Positions 34,299 through 46,802 of a stretch of 64,000 bases of DNA are shown here, in pieces. A model generated the notes under the pieces. It saw only the letters and a program-made list of their open reading frames with translations, was not told where the DNA came from and searched no databases. The DNA is from Bidens hawaiensis (Eukaryota > Streptophyta > Magnoliopsida > Asterales > Asteraceae), in the NCBI GenBank assembly GCA_021521415.1, contig JAIQDT010001114.1, forward strand, positions 372,001-436,000, in the 5' to 3' direction. The position numbers were made by a program, and so were the translations under genes. Each line of letters begins with the position of its first letter. Positions within the stretch are counted from its first letter, which is position 1.

Positions 34299-35547
34299 TG
34301 TTGGTGCTCGTTTTACACTTGATTTGGTGTTTTAATTATTTCGTTTTTGTTAGTTTTCGGTTTTGTTTGGTTTTGAATCAATTTGTATTTGATTTGGTTG
34401 AATTATGGACGAATTAGATTGAATTCGTGTTGATTAAGGTATTGTAGAGGTTCGGTTAAGAGGAATTGAGGTTTGAATTGGATTTGTGTATTTTGGATTT
34501 GGATTCGGTTTAAGTCCAAAACAGGGGTGTGTTTTTTGGTCAAATTGGATTGGTTATTGAGGTTAATCGATTACGAGGATATATGTATTGGATTCGGAAT
34601 TGGTTTACGAGAATTTTGATTGGTTATTTGTGCAATTTGGTTGAGTAACGAGGTTGTATTACGAATTTGGTATTTCTGGGTTAATCTTCATAATTTCTGG
34701 AAATTAGTTTGAAGATTTGAAGATTTGAAGATGAACTTGATTCGTTATCTTCTTCCTGGTGATTCGCTATATGTTTCTTGGTGATTCGTTATCAACAGTG
34801 TTACTTGGCTACCTTGTTCGTTAATCAATTCGTGTGAGTTATTGGTTCGTGTTCTCTAGTTCGTTAACTAGATTAACCGATTCATGTGACACGTGTTCTT
34901 CTTGGAATTTGTGTCATAACAACCTTTGCCACGTGGCATAAGGTGTCAGAGTTTGTTACAAACGGTTGTAACAACCCGATTCGCTATAGTGTGATTCGCT
35001 AATCCACTGTAGCTGATTCGCTAAGCATTCCTTAGTGATTCGCTAAGTTTATGTTGGCGATTCGTTACTGATTATCATCTGTTTCGCTAAACTAATCATT
35101 TGTAATTCGTTTGGTCAATTCGTGAAGTTGACTTGGTCAATTCGTTTGGACAATTCGTTAAGTTGACTTGGTCAATTCGTTTGGTCAATTCGTTAAGTTG
35201 ACTTGGTTAATTTGTTTGGTCAATTCGTTAACTTGACTTGTGATTCGTTAAGCATTCATCTCATTCGTTATCTGTTTCGCCATTTGGGTGATTCGTTAAC
35301 CTTAATTTTAATTCGTTAAGTTGACTCGTTAAGTTGACTTTCGATTCGCTAAAACATTTACCTCATTCGTTAAGGTACTTCGTTGTTGATCAGTCTTAAC
35401 TTCGTTAATGATTGATTCGCTATAACTGTTTACAATTCGCTACAACTGTTTGCAGTTCGCTACAGTTACAGTTCGTTAAATCTTAATTCTTATTAGTTAA
35501 ACCTTTAATTTAAAAAAAAATAAAATAAAAAAAAAAACTTTTCAAAG
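34299..35547 (+). other. leader of the Sirevirus with TTCGTTA repeats
   Basis: 1.25 kb without coding potential. From about 34740 it is filled with GATTCGTTA / GATTCGCTA phrases, mostly in direct orientation. At about 35112-35240 a ~35-bp unit (GACTTGGTCAATTCGTTTGG then TCAATTCGTTAAGTT) repeats three to four times. A poly-A-rich run precedes the gag ATG. Confidence 0.75.
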
Positions 35548-38500
35548 ATGGCCGGCATGTATGCATTAGCGTCTCAAAACATGTTGATGCAACAGATGTT
35601 ACAACTTGATACCGAGATAGGTTCACATTCTAAATGTCCAAGATTGATGAAGTTCAGTGACTTTGCCAAGTGGGAACCTCGGTTTCGTGCACATTTGGGA
35701 TCTGTTCATCCTGACTGCTCATATTGTCTTGATGAAGTTTATGTTGCACCAATGATTGGTGATGATACTATTGGGTATACTCCTGAAGCTGTTTCTCAAT
35801 ATTCACAAGAAGAGAAGAAAGCTTTAGAAATCGAGATAAAAGCATATTCTACTTTGACTATGGCATTACCAGAAAATATCTTTCATCAAGTTGGTAGTAT
35901 CAATAGATGTGCGTCTTTATTTCAACATCTGCGTATGAGAAGCATGGGAAACACAGCTGAGAGTAAGAAAGTGATGCTCAAGTTTCAGTTTTGAAACTTT
36001 AATTTATTGAAAGGAGAAACAGTTGAAGAGATGACAACAAGATTTAGTCATTTAATTGCTGAAATGGACAAGATGAAAATGGAATTTTCTGAAAGAGACA
36101 AAATTGACACTATTAAAAGTGTGCTTCCAAGTTCCTACTCAACATTTCCAATGGTTTTGAAAGAGAATGATTATTTTCTGAATGAAGACTTGACGGCACT
36201 TGAATTTCTACAAAAGATCAAAGCTAGAGAATATGATCTTAAGTGTCAAAAATCCTCCAAAGAAAATCAAGATCCAGCTTTCTATGGTGGAAGTATGCCT
36301 CTTAGTTCAACGATCTCTCCAATCACTGCTTTTCTTACTCATGCTGCAAGTGAAAAAGAATCAGCTATGTTTAATGATTCAAAAGTTTGTTTCTACTCTG
36401 CTGGTAATTCGGGTGGTTCTGAAAGTTCAACTAATACCAATCCATTTGCTACACCACCTAGTGTTAATATGAAGGAAGCTGAGCAAAACGTTGCTTTTTT
36501 GACGGCTTTTATGTCTTCATATGAAATCTTAGTGAGTAGTAAAATTGCCACAAGTGATTTAACAGATGAGGACTATGATTAGATAGATCCAGATGATCTA
36601 GAAATCATGGATTTGAAATGAAACATGGCTATGATCGTTCGTAAAGTTAAAAGATTCATGCAGAGAACTGGAAAAGATCTTCCAGCTTTAAACAAGAAGT
36701 TGGGTTTTGACAAATTAAAAGTAAAGTGTTATAATTGTCAAGAATTTGGGCATTTCGCAAAGGAATGTGACAAACCAAGGAAAGAATACACTGGACCTCG
36801 TGGCCAAAGTCAAAATGCTTCTATACCACGAGGAAGTGATGCTGAAAAGAAACCATCTTCTTCTACAAATTTGGCTATGTTTGGGTTACATAAAGATTGT
36901 CAAGATGCTACTGGTAGTGAGATGTCTTCCGATAATGATTCTGGATCTGATTCTGACGACTCTTGCGAAAAGCCTTCTGAATCAATGTTTGCTTGCATGG
37001 CCAAGATCAATGAGGTTAGTAATTCTATTTCTACTACTTCATTTGTTAAAGCATCATGTGTTGACTGTGAATCTAACAAATCAAAATTAGAAGCAATGAA
37101 AAATCAAAATGATAATCTTATAAGAGAAATTGCTTCTCTTAAGGATACTTATCGACAATCTCTTGAATCTCGGAGATCTCGAGAAAAGATTGAAGCATTG
37201 TCGACAAGTAACCACGATCTCAAAGCCGAGTTATCTGTGAAAATGACCATTAATGACCAAAAGTTTCAGGAAATCTTGAAACATCGTTCTAAGATAACTG
37301 AGCTTGAGAATGAGGTTCTTGAATTGAAGAACAAATTGGGAAAATTTAGGAATTCATCTTTTCTGTTGAATGAAATGATTGAAGTATCTGGAAAACAAAA
37401 AGATGCTAAGAAAGGTATTGGTTTTGTTGAAATTCCACCACCTTTTCATAATGATTATAAAATTAATCCTTTCGCAAGAAAAGAAGAGGATTTGATTCAA
37501 AAAGAATCTGTGATTTCTGAAAAACCTAAATTGGTTAAACCTGAAATTGTCAAATCCCAAGTTGCTTCTCAAAAACCTCATGTGGAAAGTAAAAAGGTCT
37601 TTGTTGAAAATGTTGACAAAGTGATTATTGAAGATGTGGTTGAACCTGTGATTATACACAAGAATAAGAACATTCCTAGTTCTAATCATATTCTGTGCGA
37701 ACCTCAAGAGTTTGAGGAAGTTGTGTATGGTTCATTCAAATCTCAAATGAACAAGGAAGAAACTGTGAAAACCAAACCAGTGAGGACAAAGAAGTCAGTT
37801 AAACCAAAGATTTCTGACGAGGACTTAATGCGTTTCATTAATCCTCCGAGTTCTAAGTCTTCATCGGCTAGAGTTTTTAAGTTAAAGGGAATTGATACGA
37901 TGTTCACTGAAAAAGATATTCCAATAAGTATTATCAAACCTGAACTTATTGAGAGTGTTTTTGTCAATGAAACTTCAAAAATTCAAGAACTTGAACGTGT
38001 GTATGCTCAAACAAAAACATCAGTTCAATCTGATCCATTGACTAAGGCAAAACAATTTTTAAAACAAGCTAAGAAGATTAACTTTGTGAAGTCAACTGGG
38101 ACAGATATACTAACAAGCTTTTCGAACTGTTCTAATTTAGATTTTTATTTAAAGAAGAAATCTGAATTATCTGATGAATTTGCTAAGAGCATGACTAAAA
38201 ATGTGAGTCATCATCAATCATCTGCATCAGTTATTCCAATTTCTTCTAAACATCATCATGTAGACATGCGAACTTGTTTTTTATGTTGTCAACAAGGTCA
38301 TGTTGTGAGGAATTGTAGTCAGCAAAATTTTCAGAATCTTCATCCTTTTATCAAGGACAAATCTAAGCCAATTCCAGTGGTCAAGGAGATCCTGAAACGA
38401 CCTGTGTCGTATGCTGATGATACTCATATTTTGTTCTCTGATGTGAATCCTCGGAAGGTTTTTCATATCAATGAGACACACGGTCAAGTGAAAACAAAAT

Positions 38501-38694
38501 TCATTCCAACTGAACCTATATGTCAAAACAAGAATTCAAACATTGTTCAAGCAGCGTAATTAAGACGAAAGTCTAAGAAGCCGGTAACTTATTCACAAGT
38601 GGCTGAACAACAGTTGAAATCTGTTAAAGTTAATGATCAAAGAGAAAACCAAAAGGTGTCCAAGACCGAGGCCCGGGCTGCCTTTTTGAACTAA
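35548..38694 (+). pseudogene. gag of the Sirevirus
   Basis: The start is ATG 35548 (MAGMYALASQNMLMQQMLQL) after an A-rich run. The frame stays open in one phase to 38694 apart from four single-codon stops: TGA 35992, TAG 36580, TGA 36616 and TAA 38557. The capsid domain includes FAKWEPRFRAHLGSVHPD and ETVEEMTTRFSHLIAEMDKM. CYNCQEFGHFAKEC at about 36730 is the first CCHC knuckle. A long Lys/Glu-rich part with coiled-coil-like heptads lies at about 37080-37350. CFLCCQQGHVVRNC at about 38275 is a second knuckle. At ~1050 codons it is long for copia, as is usual in Sireviruses. Several of the stops fit C-to-T or G-to-A changes. Confidence 0.85.
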
Positions 38695-38714
38695 TCACTT
38701 TAGTTTGTGTGTAG

Positions 38715-41700
38715 GGTTCATCCAAGACCATTTCTGGTGAAAAGTGGATCATGGATAGCGGATGTTCTCGTCATATCACTGGGAATCTCAATCTATTAAC
38801 TAACGTAAGAAATATTCAAGGGGGTTATGTAGCGTTTGCTGGGAATTCTGGGGGCATGATCACACAAGAGGGTGAAGTTTCAAATGGTCACATTACGTTT
38901 GAGAAAGTGAATTATTGCGACAAGGTTGATCATAACTTATTGAGTGTATCGCAGATTTGTGATAAAAGATACACTACGATATTTACTGATAAAGAGTGTC
39001 TTATCTTGAAACCGGGTTATATTATTCCCAAGGACATGGTTGTCATGCGATCACGACGATCTTATGATATTTATGTCTTAAATATGAGTTCTAAGGTATC
39101 CACATCGATCGAAACATGTTTTGTCTCTAAAGCAACTGAGAAAGATTCGATTCTATGGCATCGTAGAATGGGTCACATACATGTCAGAAAGATGAATTAT
39201 TTAATGGCAAATGACTTATTTGAGGGTGTCTCGTTAAAGAATTTTAAGTTATCTGATCACTGCGTTGCATGCATAAAGGGCAAACAGAAGAAGAAGACAC
39301 ATCCCTCTAACTTATTGAATTCCATTGATACTCCTCTTGAACGACTTCATATGGATTTGTTTGGTCCAGTGAATCGTGCGAGTATTTCTGGAGACTGGTA
39401 TTGCCTTGTAGTGACAGATGATTATTCAAGATATTCATGGGTGTTATTTATGAGTTCAAAAGATCAAACACCAGTTCTGGTACAAAACCTTATTACTAAG
39501 ATTGAATCACTGTATTAACAAAAGGTGAGGAGAATCCGAAGTGATAATGGTACTGAATTAAAAAACACTATATTGGATTTCTTTTGTATTCAAAAGGGAA
39601 TTCACCGAGAATATAGTGCACCTTATGTACCTCATCAAAATGGTGTTGCTGAAAGGAAAAATAGAACTATGATTGAAGCTGCACGTACAATGCTCGCTGA
39701 CTCAAAGCTTCCTGTTCAATTTTGGAATGAGGTAGTGAATACAGCTTGTTATACGCTTAATCGAGTTCTAACAGTGAAACGACTCAAGAAAACAAGCTAC
39801 GAGATCTTAAATAATAGAAAACCTAATTTAAAGTGCCTGGAACCATTTGGGTGTCCGTGTACAATGTTGAAAAAGGATTCGGGCAAATTTGAAGAAAAAG
39901 CTATCTAAGGGTATTTCTTAGGATATGCTTCTCCAAAGAAAAGGGTTTTTAATTTCACATCTGGCTGTGTTGAAGAATGGTACCATGTGGACTGTCAAAA
40001 GTGCACAACTCCTCCTCAAGGGAAAGGTCCAGACTGGATGTTTGACTACGATAGTTTATTTAATTCTTTTACTCCTTCGACTAAACACATCGATGAAGAT
40101 CTGGTTAAAGCATACTTTGAAGAACATTTGAACATTCCAGGATTTTCAAGTTCTAATACAGTTGAAGTTCAACCAGATGCTCCAACTGAAGAATCTCAAG
40201 TTGTCTCTCCAGTTGCTATTGATAATATTTCTACTTCTTCTGATGATGATCAAGCTGAAATTCAAGTTATTGGTCTTGACAGTGATAATGCTTCATTTCC
40301 CGAGTTGGGTGAACATTACACCAACTTATTTGATAATGTTGTTGTTCCTGAAAATCCCACTCTTCGGATTCATGGATATCATCCACAGGAAAACATCATT
40401 GGAGAACTTGATGTGGGTGTTTGTACACGTCATCAAGTTGCTTCGTCAAGTGACAATAACACATTGTGTGCTTACACTAACTTACATTCTTCAGAAATTG
40501 TGAATATTGCTAAATTCAATTGCTTTCTATCTCAAGTTGAGCCAACGACAGCTCGTAAGGCACTTGAAGATCCTGCTTGGGTAGAAGCTATGCAAGAGGA
40601 ATTACAGCAATTTGCACGTTTGGGTGTTTGGGATTTAATAGACAAACCTGCTAGAGTCAAGAAAGCCATTCCGACTAAGTGGGTATTTAAGTGAAAGAAG
40701 GACGATCGAGGAGTGATTGTCAGAAACAAAGCACGTCTTGTGGTGCAAGGTTTTCATCAGCAAGAGGGTATTGATTACACAGAGGTATATGCTCCAGTTG
40801 CAAGATTAGAGTCAATTCGAATCTTCCTGGCTTATGCAGCTTATAAGAATATCAAGGTCTATCAAATGGATGTTAAAAGTGCTTTTCTCAATGGTGAATT
40901 ACACGAGGAAGTGTTTGTCCAACAACCACCTGAATTTGAAGATTCTGATTATCCTGACCGTGTTTATCGATTAAACAAGGCTCTGTATGGTCTACATCAA
41001 GCCCCGAGAGCTTGGTATGGCACGCTCGCCGACCATCTGACTGATAATGGCTTCAAACGAGGAACTGTTGACTGCACTTTATTTCATAAAACTGTTGGTA
41101 ATGATCTTCTTCTAGTCCAGATTTATGTTGACGATATTATTTTTGGGTCTACAAACGACACATTGTGTAAGGAGTTCGAGAAGTCCATGCAAACAAAGTT
41201 CGAAATGAGCTCGATGGGAGAGATGAATTTCTTTTTAGGGCTGCAGGTTCACCAGTCTGATAAGAGAATCTTCATTCATCAGACAAAATATGTGAACGAC
41301 GTCTTGAGTCGATTCAAGATTTCTGCCGGAAAACTCCCTTCAACTCCTCTTCCAGTAGGGCACAGTTTATCACCAGATGAATTGGAGGATTCCGTTGATC
41401 CTACTCTCTATCGTGCCATGATTGGTTCTTTAATGTATTTAACGACTTCTCGCCCTGATATTATGTTTGTTGTTTGTCTTTGTGCTAGGTATCAAGCAAG
41501 TCCACGAGTGACTCACCTAGCTGCAGTTAAGAGAATTTTTCAGTATTTGAGGGGAAATACAGACATCGGGTTGTGGTACCCCAAGGATGATACTTTCGTT
41601 CTTACTGCCTACTCAGACTCAGATAATGGAGGATGCAAGATCAACTTCAAATCAACGACTGCAGGATGTCAATTTTTAGGAAACCGGCTTGTTTCCTGGC

Positions 41701-42086
41701 AGTGTAAGAAGCAGACAACGGTCTCCACTTCAACCGCCGAAGCTGAGTATGTTGCAGCCTCGAGTTGCTGTTCCCAGGTTTTGTGGATACAACAACATCT
41801 TCGCGACTACGGTTTGAAGTTTCTTACTACTCCCATCTTGATTGATAATTCTGCTGCTATTAGTATCACCAAGAATCCCGTACAACATTCTAAAACGAAG
41901 CATATCGAAATTCGATATCATTTTATACAGGATTGCTATGAAAAGAAATTAATTGATCTTGCGAAAGTGCACACAGATTTTCAAAAAGCCGATCTATTTA
42001 CCAAAGCGTTTGATAAAACACGTTTTAACTTTTTTCTTGGTTTAAATGGACTGAAGACCCTTGCTGAGATCCTAAAATTAGGATAA
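38715..42086 (+). pseudogene. pol of the Sirevirus: protease, integrase, RT, RNase H
   Basis: The pol frame opens at 38715, right after TAG 38712. MDSGCSRHITG at 38751 is the protease site. WHRRMGHIHVRK with CVACIKGKQ is the pre-integrase zinc site. The integrase core has LHMDLFGPVNRA, RRIRSDNGTELK and QNGVAERKNRTM, so D, D and E are all present. RT has VYQMDVKSAFLNGELHEEVF and the catalytic IYVDDIIFGST. RNase H has AYSDSDNGGCK, TAEAEYVAASSC and DNSAAISITKNP, then KTKHIEIRYHFIQD and the end at 42086. The frame holds over 3.3 kb. Only TAA 39516, TAA 39906 and TGA 40692 interrupt it, so it is recently inactivated. Confidence 0.92.
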
Positions 42087-45000
42087 TTATCTTTGAAATG
42101 CTTTATTGATTTAGCTTAATTTTTTTTTATGTTTTTAGGTTTTAGGGGGAGAATTCTAGAAAATACAAAAAGAATGTGTTTTTCGTTTGTATAGATAAAA
42201 TCCAAAAACATTAAAAATTTCAAAATTAAAAAAATTTGTGATTTCTGTTTTTTAATGTTTTTCTTTTAAATATTTAGAAAAACCAAAAACATTTTAAAAT
42301 TTTGAAAAACCAAAAAGAATGTGATTTATGTTTTTGTACAGAAAAATCCAAAAATCCAAAAAGATTGTGAAAGTTATTTTGTTTATAAGAAATTTGAAAA
42401 AGACAAAAATATTGTGTTTTTAAAGTTTTGTATAGAGAAAATCCAAAAAGATTTTTAGATTATTTTCTCGTTGAAAATTATGTCGGTTATTTATGTTTGT
42501 GAAGCATGTTTGCATGTCTTAGTCCTATTATTCACTTGTGAATTGATGGTTAGCCATTTATTTATAAACTTTAGTTAACTGGGGTGATTAAATGTATATT
42601 TCCTTTATTTTATGCTCCTCAAAATTTTGAGTTTTTGAAGCAAAAAGAGAACATGATAGTACATTGATTATCTTGACCCAAAATTCAGCAAAAAAGTAAG
42701 CTTAAAAGACTGTGTGCTTAATTGCATTGGTGCATTGGTAGGTCTTAAAACAACCCAGTAGAGTAAAGTATGTGATATAAACATAAAGAAACGCCAAATT
42801 GAAAGGGGTGTTAGTCTCTAGCAAAAGTCTCGGTGAGGATGGCAGAAATGTAATAACCAGTCATACTCAAGCCTTATATTTGTTGATCACCCAAAAATCA
42901 AATAAAGCAAATAACAAGCGTTAAGATTCTAGACACTGTGAGTCTTTATGCGGCTTAACCATCTGGGTATTCATAAGCATGAATATTACACTCGCCTTCT
43001 AGAGCAAACCCAAAGTCATTAAACTTGATCACCGCTGTACTTCGTACAATTTAAATTACTGACTTGATCAAAATCCGCTCTTAGTCATACAATTGTTCCT
43101 CCCTTGCGTGCGTCTTAATACCATTAAGAAACGGACCCCAGGGGATACAATGTATGTAAGCCGACAGATGGACTCGTGCATACTCACTCACAGTAAAGGA
43201 AACTTGATGTATTGCTCAAAATTTCTACAATTGGTATCAAAATTTTGATCAACAATATAATGGTTTAAGTCAAGTTGGGGTGATTTGGCAAAAGTCAAAT
43301 TAAGCTTGAACCGTGATTAGAGGCTGATAGTTTCTGATATTCTGTGCTTTAATTGAACTATTTAATCATATCACAAAAATACTTGAATGTGTGTTATTAG
43401 ATTTATGTGATAACAATACCAATGACCGACTTATCGCCAGTCATAATATCGCTGAAATATAAAACTGTGATGGAAGGGCAATTTGGTCAATATTATTCTC
43501 TGCTCAAACTCAACAAAAATACAAAAATATGTACTGTTTTTGATAAAATCATTGAAAAACACAAAAAGATTGTCTAATTTTGAGCGGACCGGATATTCTT
43601 TTGTAAATACATTCTTTAAATTCTTACAAAATACCAAAAATATTTTCGTCTTCTTTGTACAAAATACTTAAATAAGTTTAAGTTATGTTTCGGAAATCTG
43701 AAACATGTTTAATGTATCTGGTTGTCGGGATAAAAGGGTTTCTCGATAATTTGATTTATTTATTTATTTAATTCTTTAATTAATTCATTAATTTATTCAT
43801 TTAATTATTTAATTTAAAATTAAATAAAAAAGTTTATTTCGCTAAAATCCAATTCGTTATTTATGGATAACGAACTAGGTGATTCTTTAGCGAACTAGCT
43901 TCTGGTTCGCTAACCTAATTCGCTTCCGCACTCTGTAACGAATCATCCCTTCGTTATGCATATTTAACGAAACATGACACGAATCATGTCTTGATTCGCT
44001 ACCTTTAATTTAACGAATCACGTAGCGATTCGCCAACATAAGGTAACGAATTGAGTTAGCAAATGGGCTAATTCGTTAACTTTAAATTACATGAATCGTC
44101 TGATTTGTACAAGTTGTACCTAGGGTTATGTGCACTGTTATATAAGACAAGAAAACGAACAGTCTTCCACTGTTCGCTTCTTTCTTCATTTTTAAGAAAC
44201 CTGTTCAAATTCTCTCTGAAATTTCGACTTTCTTGTTTGAATAATTCAAGGACATATTTGAGTTTCTAAGGTATAGCTGATTATGGCGATATCATTTTCG
44301 TCAAAAATGGCTATGTGTTAATAGTTAAATTATGAAATTTTAGGAGTTTAAGGGTTTCTGATATTTTAAAACCCATTTGTGTATAATTTATGTTCATAAT
44401 TGTATGATTTTAATGTCAATATGATCGGAATGTCATTCCAATACCCTTGGTGGACTCTAATCAACATTTGATTATTGTTTGCTGGGTTAATTATGTGTTC
44501 ATAGTCTCCGTGTTTATAGTTGGTTCGTTTAACCCTCAGTACATCTAGGTGTTGAGTCTCAATCTCATTCACCTACACTTAATAGTGTGTTTCTGAGCTC
44601 AACGAGCTGATTATCTTGATGGTTCAACGATAGTTATGGCCTAATTGAATCTGGGTTTAAAATGTTGACTGTTGTTGTTCTTCTTAATTTTGACCTTGAC
44701 TTTGTGAAGTTAAAGAAAAAGTCTTATTTATGACCATTCGTTAGTCTTAGCGAATTGGAACTGTTTCGTGTCCAATTCTTTAAGATTTTACACGAACTAA
44801 CTTAGCGAATAAGATGTTACACGAATCAGATTTGGATTCTTTTAAATATAACGAACTGGAATTTAGTTCGTTAAACTTAAATAGTTATTCGCTAGTTTTA
44901 GTTCGTTAACGTATTTACTTGATAGCGAATCGCCTGATTCGTTATCTTATTATAACGAATCAGTGTGATTCCTAACGAATGACATTAAAAAAATAAAAAA

Positions 45001-45125
45001 ATTAAATTAAATTCAAATATTCATTTATTTTAATTATAGGATTTAAATCGTCTAATACGTTAATAGATTAATTACACATATTCTGATATCTATTCTCATA
45101 TTTGGTTTTATTTATACAGTAAAAC
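42087..45125 (+). other. 3-kb noncoding stretch between pol and the env-like ORFs
   Basis: No coding potential. 42150-42470 is AT-rich with repeated CCAAAAA and TTGTG phrases. 42840-43430 contains the blocks shared with the gypsy element. TTCGTTA / TAACGAA clusters lie at 43840-44100 and 44740-44985. A poly-AT tract at about 43760-43840 repeats ATTTATT and ATTAATT. Confidence 0.6.
42840..43430 (+). other. module with blocks shared with the gypsy gag-protease element
   Basis: Ordered blocks: CATACTCAAGCCT (42864), CATCTGGGTATTCA (42959), ACCATTAAGAAACGGACC (about 43120), ATGTAAGCC..ACAGATG (about 43154), GCATACTCAC (about 43177), GTTTAAGTCAAGTTGGGGTG (about 43263) and TTATGTG..AACAATA (about 43405). 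The counterparts lie at 33422, 33675, 48912, 48946, 48973, 49191 and 49311. Confidence 0.75.
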
Positions 45126-46762
45126 ATGGCTGATCAAGAACAACAAATTCAACCGCCACAAGAACAACCTCCACAAGGACAACCACAACAACATGATCAA
45201 CAAGCTGAAGTGATCTTATTGCCGTTCGATAAGAAGCACAACATTTGTGCTTATGTTGATCAAGATGTGACTGATTTGAGAACATTTGGAGCTATGTTGA
45301 CTTTCTTAAGACGTTCAAAGATACACTATGCAATCACTACTAAACCTAAAGTGTATCTTAGTATAATCAGGCAGTTTTGGAACACGGCGGTATATGTTGA
45401 GGAAAATAATTGGGTTCGAGCTACAATTAATCAGATTCCAATTACGATTGATGTTGAGGTCATTCGTCGGGTACTTTAATTTGACGATAATGATGATAAC
45501 CCGAGTGAATTTGACAGGACATTGGTTAGGGGTTTATTTACACGCTTGAATTATGGAGGTGATATTCGTAAATCTATGTTGAACAAGAATGGGTTGTGTC
45601 CACCATACAAGTATCTGCTACATGTTTTACTTCATTGTATGAGTGGACGTCGCGGTGGTTTTGATGAGTGTAGACTAAGTTTGCAATCGGCATTTGTTGC
45701 TCTAATCCTGAACAAGCCCTTCAACTATTCAGAACTAATCTTTGATCATCTGAAAGAGCAAGTTCAGCAAACTCTACTGTCAAAGAAGTTCTTGATGTAT
45801 CCTCGCTTTTTACAGCTAATTATTCAGGATTTGATTCCGAACTTGGTGATTGATCGATCGTTGGTGAACGATGTTCTTGAGATGGAACATATGAAATCTA
45901 AAACGGTGCATCGTATGTTAATCTATAGAAAAGACAAGCCACTGGATAAACAGATGATTGGTCATATAATCAATCCTGATTACGTATGTCCTCCTAATGA
46001 GCGCTGGATCCACGATGATTCGGATTCCGAGCGTGAAGGGGGAGAAGGTGGGAACAATGATGGTGGAGATGATGATGGTGACAATGATGATGGTGATGGT
46101 GGAGCTAGTGAACAAGCTCTTAAAGAACAACAGGATGCAGTCAATGCTGCTCTAGCTGCCACCATGAAAGCTCAGCTGGAAAGAAAAAGAAAAGGTAAAG
46201 CTGTAGCTACTGGTGAACCATCAAAGAAGCCCCGTGTGTCTGCTGGGGCTGGGGTAATTATTGGAACTCAACCACCACGTCAATCAACTCCTCAAAGCTC
46301 GGCGGTGCCGCTAACTACTAGCACTCCGATGCTTACCTTGACAACGACGTTGGTGTCACATGAGAGGCTCGGCTTAATTCCTCAAATGGCGTTATCAGAA
46401 ATACCGAGGCCTCCTGCTGCATTGTCTACAGTACTTCTGCTACATCGATGCGACCTCCTCCTCAGCCAACAACTACTCTTCCTCCACCTCCGCCTAGTGA
46501 TGTCTCTTTCATGAGGATTACTCGACCTCAAGGACCTGTTCAACCAGTTCATCCATCTGTATACAACTTGCCACCAGGTCGTCAAACTGAAATGTTGCTT
46601 AATCTGCTACATCTATATGAAAATCAAATGGCAGCTGACCGTCAAACTCAAGAAAGACTCATGGAGAATCAACGTCAAATGATGAGTTATATTTCTTTTT
46701 GTCAGAAGGAGACTAAGTCGTTACGTACGATTGTTGAGTCTCAGGGGGTGAAATTCAAGTAA
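45126..46762 (+). pseudogene. env-like ORF 1 of the Sirevirus
   Basis: ATG 45126 begins MADQEQQIQPPQEQPPQGQP. The first part has FGAMLTFLRRSKIHYAITTK and VYLSIIRQFWNTAVYVEENN. An in-frame TAA at 45477 interrupts it, and the same phase continues from 45480 with FDRTLVRGLFTRLNYGGDI and KFLMYPRFLQLIIQDLIPNL. An acidic Gly/Asp-rich run (about 46030-46105) and KRKGKA come next. A frameshift near 46420 leads into a proline-rich segment and a coiled-coil-like end (YENQMAADRQTQERLMENQR) to 46762. It has no signal peptide or membrane segment I can see, so an envelope role is doubtful. Remnants of the same protein occur at 22950-23731. The function is unknown. Confidence 0.7.
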
Positions 46763-46802
46763 CAAGAATAGTTGATTTTACAATTAACTTGTAAATAAGA
46801 TG

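Noticed and set aside
37354..37967. Minus-strand frames of 74-117 codons
   Set aside because: They lie antisense to the Sirevirus gag and follow its codon pattern.
45918..46165. Minus-strand Ser/Ile-rich frames
   Set aside because: Antisense shadow of the acidic Gly/Asp run in env-like ORF 1.
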